A stretch of 32,321 nucleotides of DNA from a bacterium (GCA_023261595.1 JAHFOQ010000004.1:1-32321), one strand, 5' to 3'; positions 14,157-25,503 are shown, counted from the first letter of the stretch. The notes: generated by a model from the letters alone, not told the origin. A program made the numbers and translations.

Positions 14157-17100
14157 GCGTTATCTTCTTCGCCTCGAAAACCCGTACCGACAGGAATCAA
14201 CCGACCGATAATTACGTTTTCTTTTAGACCATGAAGTTTGTCTACTTTACCGCGCATAGCACCAGAGATAAGCACCTTAGTGGTTTCCTGGAAACTTGCT
14301 GCAGAAAGCCAGCTATCAGAACTTGTCGAAATCTTAGTTATTGGCATAAGAAGCTTCTCGTAGGTAGCAACTTTACCTTTTTCTTCTTTAACTCGGGTGT
14401 TTTCTTCGTTAAGTACAGTAGTAGAGATAATATCACCAGAGATAAACTCAGTATCATTTGGCTCTTCGATACGAACTCTACTAAACATCTGACGAATAAT
14501 CACTTCGATATGTTTTGCAGCAATGGTTTGACCTTGGCTTAAGTAGATAGCTTGTACTTCGTCAATAATATAGCGCTGTACAGCTTCTTCACCACTTAAC
14601 AAGAGCATGTCTTGAAGATTAACTGATCCTTCAGTAAGTCGCTGACCCACTGCAACCATATCTCCGTTCTTTACTTCGAGAGTAGTGTATTCACTAATGG
14701 TGTATTCGCGTAAGTTTCCACCTTCGTGTACGAGAGTAATACCATCTTTGGTAACTTTTACCGTACCGTTGCCACCAGCTTTAATGGTCTTTTTGCCATC
14801 GGCTGATTTTGCCATTACTGCACTTCTCTTCACGACATCCCCAGTTTTTACCGAAGGTTTCATATCTTTTAGTTCGTATTCAGTCACTTTTTGGTTAAGT
14901 GGAATAATCGAAATAAGTTGTTTGTTATCCTTCTTAGTAATCTTTACGGTTCCTTCGATATCAGCAAGAATAGCTTGACCTTTTGGTGCACGAGCTTCAA
15001 ATATTTCTTCAACTCGAGGCAAACCTTGGGTAATATCACTACCTACACCAGTTGAGTGTTTTGTATTCATAGTTAGCTGTGTACCTGGCTCACCGATACT
15101 TTGCGCGGCCACAATACCAACAGCTTCACCCATTTCTATAGAAGTGCCTTTAGCTAGATCAAGTCCGTAACAACGTTGGCAAAGGCCCCATGTGCTTTTA
15201 CATTTTAGGATCGAGCGAATGTGAACAGCTTCAATTTCGAGTTGATCAATTAGTTGAGCGGCTTCGTCGCCGATAATACTGCCGGCTTTTACAATTACTT
15301 CGTTCGTCTTTGGATGAACAATCTTCTTCATAGCAGCGCGTCCAGCAATCCAGGCACTTAATCCTTCTTCACCGGTAGCAATTGCTTCGCTACGGGTCAT
15401 TATGTAACCTTCTTTATCACCACAATCTGGTTCAGTAATAACTACGTCTTGAGCAACATCTACCAGACGTCGTGTTAGATAACCAGATTCAGAGGTTCGT
15501 AGGGCAGTATCGGTAAGTCCTTTACGAGCACCGTGAGTAGAAATAAAGTATTCCAACACACCAAGACCATCTTTATAGTTCGATTTTACTGGGAGTTCGA
15601 TGATTTGTCCGGTTGGAGAAAGCATCAGACCGAGCATACCACTCATTTTATTAATCTGACCGATACTCGCACGAGCACCTGACTGTAAATCGTCGTAGAG
15701 TGTAGAATCAGAGGCTAAAAGCGTACTTTCGAGTTCAGCTTCTACTTCTTCACCTGTTTTCTTCCAAACATCTACCGTATGGGTACGGCGTTCTTCATTG
15801 GTAATCAAACCTTGTTGATATTGATTAACATACTCGATAGTTTTTGCTTCGGCAGCAGCTACGAGTTTATCGCGGTTTTCAGGAATAACGAGATCATCCA
15901 TACCGATTGAGATACCTGAGCTCGTTGCATAGCGGAATCCAAGGTTTTTAATTGCATCAGCTAAATCAGCGGTAACTTCTTGTCCTTGTGCGGTAAATAC
16001 TTCTGCCATAATGCCTTTTAGCTTACTTTTATTAACAGTTTCGTTAACAAATTCGAGCTCTGGAGGCAGTATTTCGTTAAAGAGAAGTCGACCTGGAGTT
16101 GTTTCGATAATACCACTATCTAAACGAACTTTTACTTTGGCTCGTAAATCTACGCATTTTTCTTGAAAGGCCATAATAGCTTCATCGGTATTACTAAACA
16201 CTTTGCCTGCTCCGAGACCATCTTTAATCTCACTGGTTAGGAAGTAACAACCAAGTACAATATCTTGGCTTGGATTTACTACTGGTTCACCACTACTTGG
16301 TTTAAGTAGGTTAATCTTAGAAAGCATAATGTTCTTAGCTTCGGCTTGAGCAGCATCAGAAAGTGGTACGTGTACAGCCATTTGGTCACCATCGAAGTCA
16401 GCATTAAATGCAGTACATACCATTGGGTGCAATTGAATTGCTTTACCTTCAATAAGTACCGGTTTAAAGGCCTGAATACCAAGTCTATGTAGGGTAGGCG
16501 CACGGTTAAGCAGTACGTATTTACCAGAAATTACTTCTTCGAGCGTATCCCAAACTTCGGTTCGTGCTCGTTCAATCATTCTGCTTGCACTCTTTACGTT
16601 ATGAGCAATGCCTTTTTCAATTAGTTGACCAATTACGAATGGTTTAAACAGTTCGAGTGCCATCATCTTTGGCAGACCACATTGGTCTAGCTTAAGGTGA
16701 GGACCAATTACAATTACAGATCGACCAGAGTAATCTACACGTTTACCAAGTAGGTTTTGTCGGAAACGACCTTGTTTACCTTTAAGTAAATCAGTAAGAC
16801 TTTTGAGTTTCTTACGGCTTCCTGCAGCAGAAACCGCTCTATCGCGACGAGCATTGTTATCAATCAACGCATCAACTGCTTCTTGAAGCATACGTTTTTC
16901 GTTACGACAGATTACTTCTGGAGCTTGCAAGTTATACAGTTTCTTTAGCCGGTTATTTCGATTAATTACGCGACGATATAGATCATTTAGATCTGATGCA
17001 GCAAAACGTCCACCATCAAGCTGAACCATTGGACGCAAGTCGGGTGGAATAACTGGAACATTCGTCATAATCATCCATTCTGGACGAATACCGGCTTGTT

Positions 17101-17944
17101 CCATACCTTCAATAAGCTTGAGTCGCTTAAGAGCTTTTTTCTTCTTTTGACCCTGAGCTTCTTCTGATTCTTTGCGTAGATCTTCTACAAGTTTCTTAAG
17201 ATCAATTTCTTCTAAGAGGAGTTGCAGTGCTTCTGCACCTATACCGGCCTTAAATACCTGACCAAATTTCATATTGAGCTCACGGTATCGACCTTCTGGC
17301 AATAACTGATACTTAGCAAGATTACTTAAATCGGTCTTAGCATTAGTATAGTTTGCTTCTAAGTCGGTTAATTCTTTGGTAGCTTCTTCTGATATTTCTG
17401 CATTTTTTGCATCTTTAATTTGAAATTTCTGTAGGATATCTTTACGTTTTGTATTAAAGTCTCGGTCGAGCTCTTCGAGTGCTTCAGTTTTAAGCTTTTC
17501 ATCAATATCAGTAACAATAAAGTTAGCAAAGTAAACTACACGCTCTAAGTCACGAATACCTACATTTAATACTAGACTAATAGGACTCGGGGTACCACGT
17601 AAGAACCAGATATGTGCGACCGGAACAGACAATCCAATATGTCCCATTCGTTCACGTCGGACAATTGCACGAGTTACTAAAACTCCACATTTATCACAAA
17701 CGATACCTTTGTATCGAATGCCTTTGTATTTACCACAATAACATTGCCAGTCTTTTGTCGGGCCGAAGATTTTTTCACAGAATAAGCCATCTTTTTCAGG
17801 TTTTTGCGTACGATAATTGATAGTTTCTGGTTTTACTACTTCACCATGTGACCAATCAAGAATATGATCAGAGCTGGCTACGCCTAAGCGAATACCATCA
17901 AAGTCAATAATCTGTTGTTCGTGAATAAGTGTATCTCTATCCAT
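14153..17944 (-). CDS. rpoC: DNA-directed RNA polymerase subunit beta'
   Basis: A 1263-aa subunit. N-terminal zinc site [20 protein letters not shown], rudder and bridge regions, the catalytic Mg-binding loop [12 protein letters not shown], and the second zinc site [11 protein letters not shown]. Length is in the usual range for bacteria without lineage-specific insertions. It starts two bases after the rpoB stop with GAAGAGG as ribosome-binding site inside rpoB. It ends in TGA, showing that TGA is a stop codon in this organism. Followed by rpsL. Confidence 0.99.
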   Translation of the reverse strand: MDRDTLIHEQQIIDFDGIRLGVASSDHILDWSHGEVVKPETINYRTQKPEKDGLFCEKIFGPTKDWQCYCGKYKGIRYKGIVCDKCGVLVTRAIVRRERMGHIGLSVPVAHIWFLRGTPSPISLVLNVGIRDLERVVYFANFIVTDIDEKLKTEALEELDRDFNTKRKDILQKFQIKDAKNAEISEEATKELTDLEANYTNAKTDLSNLAKYQLLPEGRYRELNMKFGQVFKAGIGAEALQLLLEEIDLKKLVEDLRKESEEAQGQKKKKALKRLKLIEGMEQAGIRPEWMIMTNVPVIPPDLRPMVQLDGGRFAASDLNDLYRRVINRNNRLKKLYNLQAPEVICRNEKRMLQEAVDALIDNNARRDRAVSAAGSRKKLKSLTDLLKGKQGRFRQNLLGKRVDYSGRSVIVIGPHLKLDQCGLPKMMALELFKPFVIGQLIEKGIAHNVKSASRMIERARTEVWDTLEEVISGKYVLLNRAPTLHRLGIQAFKPVLIEGKAIQLHPMVCTAFNADFDGDQMAVHVPLSDAAQAEAKNIMLSKINLLKPSSGEPVVNPSQDIVLGCYFLTSEIKDGLGAGKVFSNTDEAIMAFQEKCVDLRAKVKVRLDSGIIETTPGRLLFNEILPPELEFVNETVNKSKLKGIMAEVFTAQGQEVTADLADAIKNLGFRYATSSGISIGMDDLVIPENRDKLVAAAEAKTIEYVNQYQQGLITNEERRTHTVDVWKKTGEEVEAELESTLLASDSTLYDDLQSGARASIGQINKMSGMLGLMLSPTGQIIELPVKSNYKDGLGVLEYFISTHGARKGLTDTALRTSESGYLTRRLVDVAQDVVITEPDCGDKEGYIMTRSEAIATGEEGLSAWIAGRAAMKKIVHPKTNEVIVKAGSIIGDEAAQLIDQLEIEAVHIRSILKCKSTWGLCQRCYGLDLAKGTSIEMGEAVGIVAAQSIGEPGTQLTMNTKHSTGVGSDITQGLPRVEEIFEARAPKGQAILADIEGTVKITKKDNKQLISIIPLNQKVTEYELKDMKPSVKTGDVVKRSAVMAKSADGKKTIKAGGNGTVKVTKDGITLVHEGGNLREYTISEYTTLEVKNGDMVAVGQRLTEGSVNLQDMLLLSGEEAVQRYIIDEVQAIYLSQGQTIAAKHIEVIIRQMFSRVRIEEPNDTEFISGDIISTTVLNEENTRVKEEKGKVATYEKLLMPITKISTSSDSWLSAASFQETTKVLISGAMRGKVDKLHGLKENVIIGRLIPVGTGFRGEEDNA

Positions 17945-17946
17945 TT

Positions 17947-20900
17947 TTATACCTCTTCCGATTCTATATCTTTGGTTAATTCTGCTTCTGCAAGTGTAGC
18001 GAAATCATCTTCGCCTCCAGCATCTGTTAGGTCTACAATAGCTTCTCCTTCGGCTGCTGAGTCACCAACTAACAATTGTTCGTCGGCCAAATCTTTTACT
18101 TCAGCGGCAGTTTCGGCAGCTAATACTTCTTCAGCATCAATACTGGTAGCAAGTTTGCTTCGTTCAAGGTCTACTGACAAACCAAGACTTTGCAATTCTT
18201 TTACTAACACATTAAAGCTTTCAGGAACACGTGGGCCTTTTATCTGTTCACCCTTAATAATAGATTCATAGGCTTTTGATCGTCCTATTACATCATCCGA
18301 TTTAATAGTGAGGATTTCTTGCAAAGTATTGGCAGCGCCATACGCTTCGAGCGCCCATACTTCCATTTCTCCAAATCGCTGACCACCCATTTGCGCCTTA
18401 CCACCAAGTGGTTGCTGAGTAACCATAGCGTATGGACCAGTTGAACGAGCATGAATCTTATCATCAACCATATGTTGTAGCTTAAGCATATATTTAACAC
18501 CGACAGTAGTCTTATAAGTAAGTGGTTCACCGGTAAAACCGTCGTAGAGCTGAGCTTTACCATCTTCTGGTAGTCCGGCTTTTTTGAGCTCGGCTTTAAT
18601 TTGATCGATCTTAACTCCATTAAATACTGGACTTGCAATCTTGTAACCAAGTGCTTGAGCAGCCCAACCTAGATGAGTTTCTAAAATCTGACCAAGGTTC
18701 ATACGAGTACCTACACCGAGAGTATTAAGCACGATATCTACTGGTGTGCCGTCTTCTAGGTATGGCATATCTTCGATAGGCATAATTTTAGAAATAACAC
18801 CTTTATCACCGTGTCGTCCAGCCATTTTATCACCAACCTGAATCTTTCGAAGCTCAGCTACAGCAACATAGATCTGAGTAGTACAGCCAGCTGGCAAGTC
18901 ATCACCTGCTTCACGACTGAGAATTTTAACATCTACCACCTTACCTGATGCACCGTTTGGCATACGCAAGCTAGTATCTTTTACATCGCGTGCTTTTTCA
19001 CCAAAGATAGCACGTAATAGGCGTTCTTCTGAAGTAAGTTCAGTTTCACCCTTTGGAGTAATCTTACCAACCAAGATATCTCCAGCAGTAACTTCAGCAC
19101 CAATTCGTACAATACCTTCATCGTCGAGGTCTTTCAGACTTTCTTCTGAAACATTTGGAATATCACGAGTAACAACTTCAGAACCAAGTTTCGTATCGCG
19201 TACATCGATTTGATGAGTTTCAATATGGATACTGGTATAGCGATCGTCTTGTACGAGTCGTTGGGAAAGTACAATTGCATCTTCGAAGTTTAATCCGTCA
19301 AATGGCATAAAAGCTACAACAACGTTTTGTCCAAGAGCAAGCTCACCGTTTTGAGTACTCATACCGTCTGCCAAGATGTCACCTTCTTTAACAGTTTGTC
19401 CGGCGTGCGCAACGGTACGTTGGTGAATACAACTGGCTTGGTTTGATCGTACAAAAGTAATAAGTTCGTACGTTTTTGTACCCAGCTTTTTATATTTAAC
19501 AGTAATTTCAGAAGCAGTTGCGCTGAGTACTTCACCGTCTCCTTCTGCAACAATTACTTGGCCTGAATCAACAGCTACAGTATCTTCGATACCGGTGCCG
19601 ACTACAGGAGAATCAGGACGGACCAGTGCTACAGCTTGGCGTTGCATGTTGGCACCCATTAAAGCACGTTTTGCGTCATCGTGTTCTAAGAAAGGAATAA
19701 GACTTGCTGAAACACCAACGGTTTGTTTGCTCGTAACATCCATATAGTTAACGTTATTCACGTCTTCTTCATCAGCTTCACCACCAATACCACGAACAGA
19801 AACGCGTGGTTCAATAAAATATCCATTTTCGTCTGTTGGGGTGTTAGCTTGAGCAATAACTGCTTTTTCTTCGTCAGAAGCATCTAGATAAACTACTTCT
19901 GTAGTTAGTCGAGCTCGTAGTGGAACTTCTTCGATACCAGCTTTTTCCATTTTTTTCGAAAGTGCAGGAGAAACTTTTTCTCCAGCCTTTGCTAATACCG
20001 CACCTTTACTATCTTTTACTTGTCGAGAAATTATTTCACCAACAGCTTTAGCAGGAGCTTCATTATTAATAACGCGAAGGTATGGGCTTTCGATAAAACC
20101 ATATTCATTTACTCGCGCATATGTTGCAAGTGTTGAAACCAAGCCAATATTTGGTCCTTCTGGAGTTTCGATAGGACAAATTCGACCATAGTGAGTTCGG
20201 TGAACGTCACGAACTTCAAACCCGGCGCGTTCACGAGACAAACCACCTGGACCCATAGCGTTGAGTCGGCGTTTATGTACAATTTCTGCTAATGGATTAA
20301 CTTGATCCATGAATTGACTGAGTTGGTGAGAAGCAAAAAATTCTTTTACCGAAGCTACAATTGGGCGTACATTAACCAGTTGAGCAGGCATAATAGCTTC
20401 TGGATCAGCAATACCCATACGATCTTTAACAATACGTTCAGTTCGTAAAATACCAACGCGGAATCTTTGTTGCATAAGTTCGCCAACCATCTTAAGACGA
20501 CGGTTACCAAGGTGATCAATGTCTTCGGCAGGAGCATCAGTGTTACTCATTCTAATTACTTCTTTAATAATCGCAACAAAATCTTCGCGACGAAGAATAC
20601 GATTTTCTGGAATGTTTTTGCATTCTAAGCCAAGGCGCTTGTTCATTTTATATCGGCCAACTTTAGAGAAGTCGTAACGTTTAAAGTCGAAAAACATACC
20701 ATCGATAAGACTTTTTGAGTTTTCTACCGTAGCCATATCTCCTGGTCGGATACGTCGATATACTTCCATTAACGCTTCTGCAGTAGAGTGTGATGGATCT
20801 TTTGCAATTGTTTCTTGAATAAATTTAACTTCGCCAGTATCTACGTCAGCAAACATTTCGGTAAGTTCTTTGTCGGTACCATACCCAAAAGCTCGCAACA

Positions 20901-21465
20901 ATGCAGTAACAGCAATCTTACGTTTACGATCAATCTTTACGCTCATTACACCATTATGGCCAGTTTCAATTTCTAACCATGCACCACGAGAAGGAATAAT
21001 TTTAGCACCAAAGTAATCAGCACCAGCTTCGCGAGTAAAGAAAACGCCAGGGCTACGCACCAACTGGCTTACTACTACACGTTCAACACCATTAATAATA
21101 AATGTTCCGCGATCGGTCATAATAGGATAATCACCCAAGAAGATTTCTTGAGTTTTAACTTCGCCAGTTTCTTTATTTAAGAGTTCTACGTTAGCTTTAA
21201 GAGAAGCTTCATAACTTAAATTTTTCTCTTTTGCCAAAGATTCTGAAGCTTTTGGAGTTTCATAATGATAATCTTTTAACGTTAAGGAATATTTCTTACC
21301 AGTAAAGTCTTCGATTGGAGAGACTTCTTCAAAAAGTTCTTTCAATCCTTCATCGACAAACCACTGATACGAATCACGTTGAATTTTAATTAAATTTGGT
21401 AGGGGCAAGATGTCTTTTTTTGTTTCATTTGCATAGATACGCAAAGGAGCTGGGGTTTTGGCCAT
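17947..21465 (-). CDS. rpoB: DNA-directed RNA polymerase subunit beta
   Basis: A 1172-aa subunit with the fork and rifampicin-binding region (HQLSQFMDQ then [20 protein letters not shown]), the active-site region [10 protein letters not shown] and the C-terminal clamp region [18 protein letters not shown]. The C-terminus has an acidic, alanine-rich extension of roughly 60 residues. In the rifampicin cluster the residue matching E. coli S531 is asparagine (codon at 20260-20262) and L533 is methionine. SD AGGAAGGT lies 11 bases before the ATG. A leader of about 230 nt precedes it; rplJ-rplL, the usual upstream genes, are absent and replaced by tig-clpP-MFS. Confidence 0.99.
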   Translation of the reverse strand: MAKTPAPLRIYANETKKDILPLPNLIKIQRDSYQWFVDEGLKELFEEVSPIEDFTGKKYSLTLKDYHYETPKASESLAKEKNLSYEASLKANVELLNKETGEVKTQEIFLGDYPIMTDRGTFIINGVERVVVSQLVRSPGVFFTREAGADYFGAKIIPSRGAWLEIETGHNGVMSVKIDRKRKIAVTALLRAFGYGTDKELTEMFADVDTGEVKFIQETIAKDPSHSTAEALMEVYRRIRPGDMATVENSKSLIDGMFFDFKRYDFSKVGRYKMNKRLGLECKNIPENRILRREDFVAIIKEVIRMSNTDAPAEDIDHLGNRRLKMVGELMQQRFRVGILRTERIVKDRMGIADPEAIMPAQLVNVRPIVASVKEFFASHQLSQFMDQVNPLAEIVHKRRLNAMGPGGLSRERAGFEVRDVHRTHYGRICPIETPEGPNIGLVSTLATYARVNEYGFIESPYLRVINNEAPAKAVGEIISRQVKDSKGAVLAKAGEKVSPALSKKMEKAGIEEVPLRARLTTEVVYLDASDEEKAVIAQANTPTDENGYFIEPRVSVRGIGGEADEEDVNNVNYMDVTSKQTVGVSASLIPFLEHDDAKRALMGANMQRQAVALVRPDSPVVGTGIEDTVAVDSGQVIVAEGDGEVLSATASEITVKYKKLGTKTYELITFVRSNQASCIHQRTVAHAGQTVKEGDILADGMSTQNGELALGQNVVVAFMPFDGLNFEDAIVLSQRLVQDDRYTSIHIETHQIDVRDTKLGSEVVTRDIPNVSEESLKDLDDEGIVRIGAEVTAGDILVGKITPKGETELTSEERLLRAIFGEKARDVKDTSLRMPNGASGKVVDVKILSREAGDDLPAGCTTQIYVAVAELRKIQVGDKMAGRHGDKGVISKIMPIEDMPYLEDGTPVDIVLNTLGVGTRMNLGQILETHLGWAAQALGYKIASPVFNGVKIDQIKAELKKAGLPEDGKAQLYDGFTGEPLTYKTTVGVKYMLKLQHMVDDKIHARSTGPYAMVTQQPLGGKAQMGGQRFGEMEVWALEAYGAANTLQEILTIKSDDVIGRSKAYESIIKGEQIKGPRVPESFNVLVKELQSLGLSVDLERSKLATSIDAEEVLAAETAAEVKDLADEQLLVGDSAAEGEAIVDLTDAGGEDDFATLAEAELTKDIESEEV

Positions 21466-21603
21466 ATTATTTTAATACCTTCCTAAATTAGACGACGTTT
21501 ATGAAGCTGGCGAACATGAAAGACTAGTTGTAAGTAGATAAGAGCCAAAGACGTATAGCTGCTAACTACTTTTTCTAATCTGTCTGTCCTTTTGTTTTGG
21601 CAT

Positions 21604-21614
21604 AAAAGGAGGTG
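21604..21614 (-). promoter_or_regulatory. Anti-Shine-Dalgarno mimic in the rpoB leader
   Basis: The leader RNA reads CACCTCCTTTT, matching the 3' end of bacterial 16S rRNA. It can pair with the rpoB ribosome-binding site AGGAAGGT (21477-21484) with a one-base bulge, so it could hide that site. CCTTTT here can alternatively pair with AAAAGG about 10 nt downstream. Confidence 0.4.
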
Positions 21615-21625
21615 TTTCTAAACCG

Positions 21626-21672
21626 ACAAAAAACCGGCGTATCCCAATTTCTTAGGTTACAATAAACCGGTT
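21626..21672 (-). terminator. Possible attenuator in the rpoB leader
   Basis: Reverse strand: AACCGG (21667-21672) pairs with CCGGTT (21632-21637), enclosing an inner hairpin CCTAA-GAAA-TTGGG, and is followed by a run of T. It lies 25-70 nt into the predicted transcript, so it may cut short some rpoBC transcripts. The stem is short, so strength is uncertain. Confidence 0.45.
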
Positions 21673-21704
21673 GTTTTCGTTTAAGCGTCCTTCTTAATAG
21701 ACCT

Positions 21705-21734
21705 ATTGTACCCTAGTTTCTCCTAGTGGGTCAA
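21705..21734 (-). promoter_or_regulatory. Promoter for rpoB-rpoC
   Basis: Reverse strand: -35 TTGACC (21729-21734), 18-bp spacer, -10 TACAAT (21705-21710). It follows the MFS gene stop by a few bases without a clear terminator, so upstream read-through is possible. Confidence 0.75.
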
Positions 21735-21741
21735 GCCTTTT

Positions 21742-22986
21742 TTAACTATTTTTTAAATCAATACCAGAGAATACTTTGTACTGGTAAATACCATAAAGAC
21801 CAATAAGTACTCCTGCTCCACTGAGTACGGTTACTGGACTCACAAGATCTGCAGTAATACCAGCTAAAAGCACCGGGACTGAAGCTGCGATATTCATCAT
21901 CATATTGAGTGTACCAAATATTTTACCTCTTTGTTCGTCTGTAGAATTAACTTGTAGCAGTGTCTGTGCAGAAACACTGACTAAACCATTCGCAAACCCT
22001 AGACCGATGGAAAAACCAACCACTAAATAGCTAAAATATGCCATTCCTCGCAACTGATACACACCACTAATACTAATCAACATTACTGCTGCTAAAGCTA
22101 TACCAAGAGTAATAATCTTTGTTTTTTTGGAATTTTTTAAGAATTGTCCTACTACCACTGCACCAGCAATCATACCGATTGCAGCCGGCACGATAAGCTT
22201 TACACTCACCACAGCTAAACTCTGATTAAATAACATTAAGGCCAATCCGGGTGCCAAAACAGCAATAACATTTATCATCATTTGTCCGATGGTAAGATTA
22301 ATGATAGGGAAAATAAGTTTTTGCGAAGTAAAGATCTGACGCATACTACTTCGAATAGTAGAAAAAACTTGTTTATTAATTGCTGCAAAATTAATACCTA
22401 CTTCACTTGGGCGAAGTTTTGGTAAAAACCAACTGAGAAGTGCTGCTAAAACAAACGATGCAGATACCAAGTAATACACTGCTGGCCCACCAAATGCTGC
22501 TATAACTGGACCAGCCAAACTGTAACCAATTACAAAGCTCGAGTACAAGGTAAAGAGAAACAAGCTATTGGCTGCCAAGAATTGTTGTGGTTTTACAAGT
22601 TTTGGTAAAGCGGCACCTTCTGCAGGAGTAAAGAATTGACTCAGGGTTGAAATACAAAAGACCAACCCAAATACAACAAAAATGTTGTTTTCAAACAACA
22701 AGAAAAATAATACTAAGACTGCTCGAGCAATATTAGTAATAACCAGTACTTTTCGCCGATCGAGATGATCAACATACGCACCTGCTAAGACTGCAAATAT
22801 TATCGATGGAATGCCAAAACTCAGAATCAGAAGACTAACCGAGATATTTGCAAATGGAGTATGTGCAGCCAGATCAAAAATACGAATAATCAGTGCAAAG
22901 TTTAATAAATTAGATGCAATCTGACTAAGTAATTGAGCCGACCAGATTTTTAAGAAATTTTTATTCTTTAGCAGCTGAGCATACAT
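21742..22986 (-). CDS. MFS transporter, EntS/MFS_3-like
   Basis: A 414-aa polytopic membrane protein with about 12 hydrophobic segments in two halves. The loop between helices 2 and 3 reads GAYVDHLDRRKVLVITN, the MFS motif A (G-x-x-x-D-x-x-x-R-R/K), and LSQFFTPAEGAALPKLV follows helix 4, typical of the MFS_3/EntS-like exporters. Probably a drug or metabolite exporter; substrate unknown. It starts 11 bases after the clpP stop, so it is the third gene of tig-clpP-MFS. Confidence 0.88.
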   Translation of the reverse strand: MYAQLLKNKNFLKIWSAQLLSQIASNLLNFALIIRIFDLAAHTPFANISVSLLILSFGIPSIIFAVLAGAYVDHLDRRKVLVITNIARAVLVLFFLLFENNIFVVFGLVFCISTLSQFFTPAEGAALPKLVKPQQFLAANSLFLFTLYSSFVIGYSLAGPVIAAFGGPAVYYLVSASFVLAALLSWFLPKLRPSEVGINFAAINKQVFSTIRSSMRQIFTSQKLIFPIINLTIGQMMINVIAVLAPGLALMLFNQSLAVVSVKLIVPAAIGMIAGAVVVGQFLKNSKKTKIITLGIALAAVMLISISGVYQLRGMAYFSYLVVGFSIGLGFANGLVSVSAQTLLQVNSTDEQRGKIFGTLNMMMNIAASVPVLLAGITADLVSPVTVLSGAGVLIGLYGIYQYKVFSGIDLKNS

Positions 22987-22997
22987 ATTTTAGCTCG

Positions 22998-23615
22998 CTA
23001 TTTTTTGTCGCGTTTAGCTACAACGCTATCTATTAGCCCGTATGTCTTTGCTTCACCAGCACTCATCCAATAATCTCTATCGGTATCTTTGTGTACTTCT
23101 TCAATACTTTTACCGGTATTTTCTGCTAAGATTTCATCGAGCTTTTTTCTACTCTTTAATACTTCTCGGGCAGTAATTTCGATATCACTTGGAGTACCTG
23201 AGAATCCTGCCGAACCTTGATGAATCATTATTTTTGAGTTTGGCAGAGCAAAACGTTTTCCTTTTGTTCCAGAGCTGAGCAAAACTGCTCCCATACTCGC
23301 TGCCATGCCAACACAAATAGTGCTCACGTCTGGGGTAATTAAATTCATCGTATCGAGCATTGCTAAACCAGCATAGACACTTCCGCCTGGACTATTAATG
23401 TAGAGCTTAATATCGGCTGTTTTGTCTTCTGATTCTAAAAACAACAATTGAGCAATAACTAAGTTTGCTACCTGATCATTCACTTCGGTTCCTAAAAATA
23501 TAATACGTTCTTTTAATAATCGAGAATAAATATCATATGCTCGCTCACCTCCAGCAGTTTTTTCGATAACTGTTGGTACTAAAATAGAATTATTGTAATT
23601 TCCACGCTCATTCAT
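22998..23615 (-). CDS. clpP: ATP-dependent Clp protease proteolytic subunit
   Basis: A 205-aa serine protease. Catalytic serine in GMAASMGA, histidine in MIHQG, aspartate in the DRDYWMSA region; [15 protein letters not shown] is the conserved oxyanion/strand region. Length equals the E. coli enzyme. It forms a tetradecamer that works with ClpX or ClpC. It follows tig, the common bacterial order tig-clpP(-clpX), but clpX is replaced by an MFS gene here. An extended -10 box lies seven bases before the ATG and no Shine-Dalgarno site is present. Confidence 0.98.
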   Translation of the reverse strand: MNERGNYNNSILVPTVIEKTAGGERAYDIYSRLLKERIIFLGTEVNDQVANLVIAQLLFLESEDKTADIKLYINSPGGSVYAGLAMLDTMNLITPDVSTICVGMAASMGAVLLSSGTKGKRFALPNSKIMIHQGSAGFSGTPSDIEITAREVLKSRKKLDEILAENTGKSIEEVHKDTDRDYWMSAGEAKTYGLIDSVVAKRDKK

Positions 23616-23622
23616 AGCTTAC

Positions 23623-23631
23623 ATTTTATCA
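23623..23631 (-). promoter_or_regulatory. Leaderless extended -10 promoter for clpP
   Basis: Reverse strand TGA-TAAAAT (TAAAAT at 23623-23628), seven bases before ATG 23615; TTGAAA lies 15 bp upstream as a possible -35. Confidence 0.55.
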
Positions 23632-23662
23632 CACTCGTTATATTTTCAAGTACTGCTTGTAC

Positions 23663-24940
23663 TTATTTTTTTGCAGCAGCTTCAACCAAAACATTTACCG
23701 CTTTGGTTGTCAAAAGATGATTACGAACATCTTCGCGAAAATGATCATGTTGAATATGTTCAAGCATTTGTGGATCGCTATATTGTTCTTTCATAATCTG
23801 AATTTCACTATCAATTTCTTTATCACTAACTACAATCTTTTCGTTTGCAATTAATTGGCGGAGTAATAATCCAAGTTTTACTCTTTTTTCAGATTCACCC
23901 GTAAGTTCTTTTTCAAAGTCTTCTCGACTTCGTTTTTGTATTTCTAAATACTTTTCTAAATCGAGTCCAGAGTTTTTTAGGTTTTCTTCAGTTTCAGAGC
24001 GTAAATGGTTAGCTTGTTCTTCGACCAAACTTGCTGGGGCTTCAAACTTAGCTTGTGTAACTGCAGCTTCGAGTACTTGATTTTCATACGCTTTGGTTGT
24101 TTCTGCCTGTTTCTGCGTAAGCAGGGTTTGTTCAATATCTTGTTTAAGCTCGGCTAGGGTTTTTACTGGACCCATAGTTTTCGCCCAAGCGTCATCCATC
24201 TTTGGTAAATCCATTTGTTCAATTTTATGGATAGTAACGGTAAATACTACATCTTTTCCAGCAAGGTCTTTGGCATGATAGTCTTTTGGAAATGTTACAG
24301 TAAACTCTTTTGTTTCACCTTGCTTTAATCCAATTAGATTGTCTTCGAAACCCGGAATAAACTGTTTACTCCCAATGAGTAAAACATGGTTGGTTGCAGA
24401 AGCGCCTTCGACAGGTTTTCCTTCGCGGACACCGGTAAAGTCAAATGTTACCTCGTCGCCATTTGCAATTGCGCCCTTCTTTTCGCTTTTCTTTGCAGCT
24501 TGTTTTTGCATGGCTTGCAAAGTTTCTTCGACTTCTTTTTTATCAACTTTTGCGATAAGTGGACTAACTTTCAGCTTTTTAAGATCAAATGTAATGTTTG
24601 GCATAATCGGTGCTTCCGCTTCAAATTCTAGATCGGTATAGGGCACGAATTTCTTTAAGGTAATTTTTGGGCTCGCTACGGTCTCAATTTTTTCATCACG
24701 AACTGCTCGAGAATAAGCGTGCATAATTACTTCATCTAATACATCGGCTTGCACACGAGCTTCGCCGAGTTCTTTTTCGGCTAGGTTGTCAGGTGCCATA
24801 CCTGGTCGAAAACCAGATATTTTTACATCCTTCTTAAGACGTTTTAGTACTGCTTGTTTATATGGAGCAATAAACTGCTCATCAACAGAAATAGTTAATG
24901 TAACTTGGCTTGGGGCTGATTTGGTAGTAACTTTTATCAT
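23663..24940 (-). CDS. tig: Trigger factor (ribosome-associated chaperone and PPIase)
   Basis: A 425-aa chaperone. The ribosome-binding signature appears as GFRPGMAP near residue 43; an FKBP-type PPIase domain follows at about 145-235 (GDEVTFDFTGVREGKPVEGA, FIPGFEDNLIGLKQGE), then the helical C-terminal chaperone domain. Length is normal (about 430). It binds at the tunnel exit near L23/L29 and folds nascent chains. First gene of tig-clpP-MFS. An extended -10 box lies nine bases before the ATG without a Shine-Dalgarno site. Confidence 0.97.
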   Translation of the reverse strand: MIKVTTKSAPSQVTLTISVDEQFIAPYKQAVLKRLKKDVKISGFRPGMAPDNLAEKELGEARVQADVLDEVIMHAYSRAVRDEKIETVASPKITLKKFVPYTDLEFEAEAPIMPNITFDLKKLKVSPLIAKVDKKEVEETLQAMQKQAAKKSEKKGAIANGDEVTFDFTGVREGKPVEGASATNHVLLIGSKQFIPGFEDNLIGLKQGETKEFTVTFPKDYHAKDLAGKDVVFTVTIHKIEQMDLPKMDDAWAKTMGPVKTLAELKQDIEQTLLTQKQAETTKAYENQVLEAAVTQAKFEAPASLVEEQANHLRSETEENLKNSGLDLEKYLEIQKRSREDFEKELTGESEKRVKLGLLLRQLIANEKIVVSDKEIDSEIQIMKEQYSDPQMLEHIQHDHFREDVRNHLLTTKAVNVLVEAAAKK

Positions 24941-24949
24941 AATCGTTGT

Positions 24950-24958
24950 AGTTTAGCA
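24950..24958 (-). promoter_or_regulatory. Leaderless extended -10 promoter for tig
   Basis: Reverse strand TGC-TAAACT (TAAACT at 24950-24955), nine bases before ATG 24940; -35 weak. Confidence 0.55.
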
Positions 24959-24981
24959 GATTCACCAACAATTTTCTAGTG

Positions 24982-25010
24982 TAAATAAAACCCCGATCTT
25001 TCAATCGGGG
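24982..25010 (-). terminator. Terminator of the 160-aa protein gene
   Basis: Stem CCCCGAT / ATCGGGG with a 6-nt loop, followed on the reverse strand by TTTTATTT. A run of eight G (25007-25014) borders it. Confidence 0.85.
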
Positions 25011-25020
25011 GGGGTGTACT

Positions 25021-25503
25021 TTAGAGAGCAAGGTATTCAGCTCTCGCATCTGATGGTTTCTTAATTGGTACAACTACCTTTAGATTTGGTGAATCTGCCC
25101 ATATAAATGCAGTTCTGTTTAACTGAGCGATTGTTTTACCACTTGCAATTATTATAGCCTTTGTTCCTGTTGGTAGTGATGTTATCTGATTTAAGGCAGT
25201 CGCATAAAACGTGCTCGACATCTCTGCACGAACTGTGTGTAAAGACTCTATGTTACGTATCCAGGAGCTGTGAAGCCCTGAAATTAAATGAGGATTTGCA
25301 CAGAAGAACACATTATGAACATCCTTTGCCCAGCAGAATTCACTCGGCATTACTACCCCATTAATTTCTTCTACTGCTACCAAAATTACTGATGGATGCA
25401 AATATTCAAAATAATACGGCTTTGGCCTATTGAACCATATAAACAACAATTTGGTACTGGCTATTATGCTAGATACCAAAATAATCAGTCTTTTGAGGTT
25501 CAC
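25021..25503 (-). CDS. N-terminally anchored or secreted 160-aa protein, unknown
   Basis: Starts at GTG 25503, preceded by AAGGAGAAG at good spacing. Residues about 2-23 (basic NLKR, then hydrophobic LIILVSSIIASTKLLFIWF) form a membrane anchor or uncleaved signal; no lipobox is seen. The rest is predicted to face outside: mixed alpha/beta with three cysteines. No family recognised. A monocistron with a near-consensus promoter and its own terminator. Confidence 0.7.
   Translation of the reverse strand: MNLKRLIILVSSIIASTKLLFIWFNRPKPYYFEYLHPSVILVAVEEINGVVMPSEFCWAKDVHNVFFCANPHLISGLHSSWIRNIESLHTVRAEMSSTFYATALNQITSLPTGTKAIIIASGKTIAQLNRTAFIWADSPNLKVVVPIKKPSDARAEYLAL

Noticed and set aside
23641-23675. 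Hairpin AAGTAC-TGCTT-GTACTT after tig
   Set aside because: Its T-tract is on the plus strand, the wrong direction for tig; no plus-strand gene ends there, so it is not called a terminator.
25007-25014. Run of eight G as a phase-variation tract
   Set aside because: It lies outside coding sequence, behind a stop codon and next to a terminator, so length change would not shift a frame.
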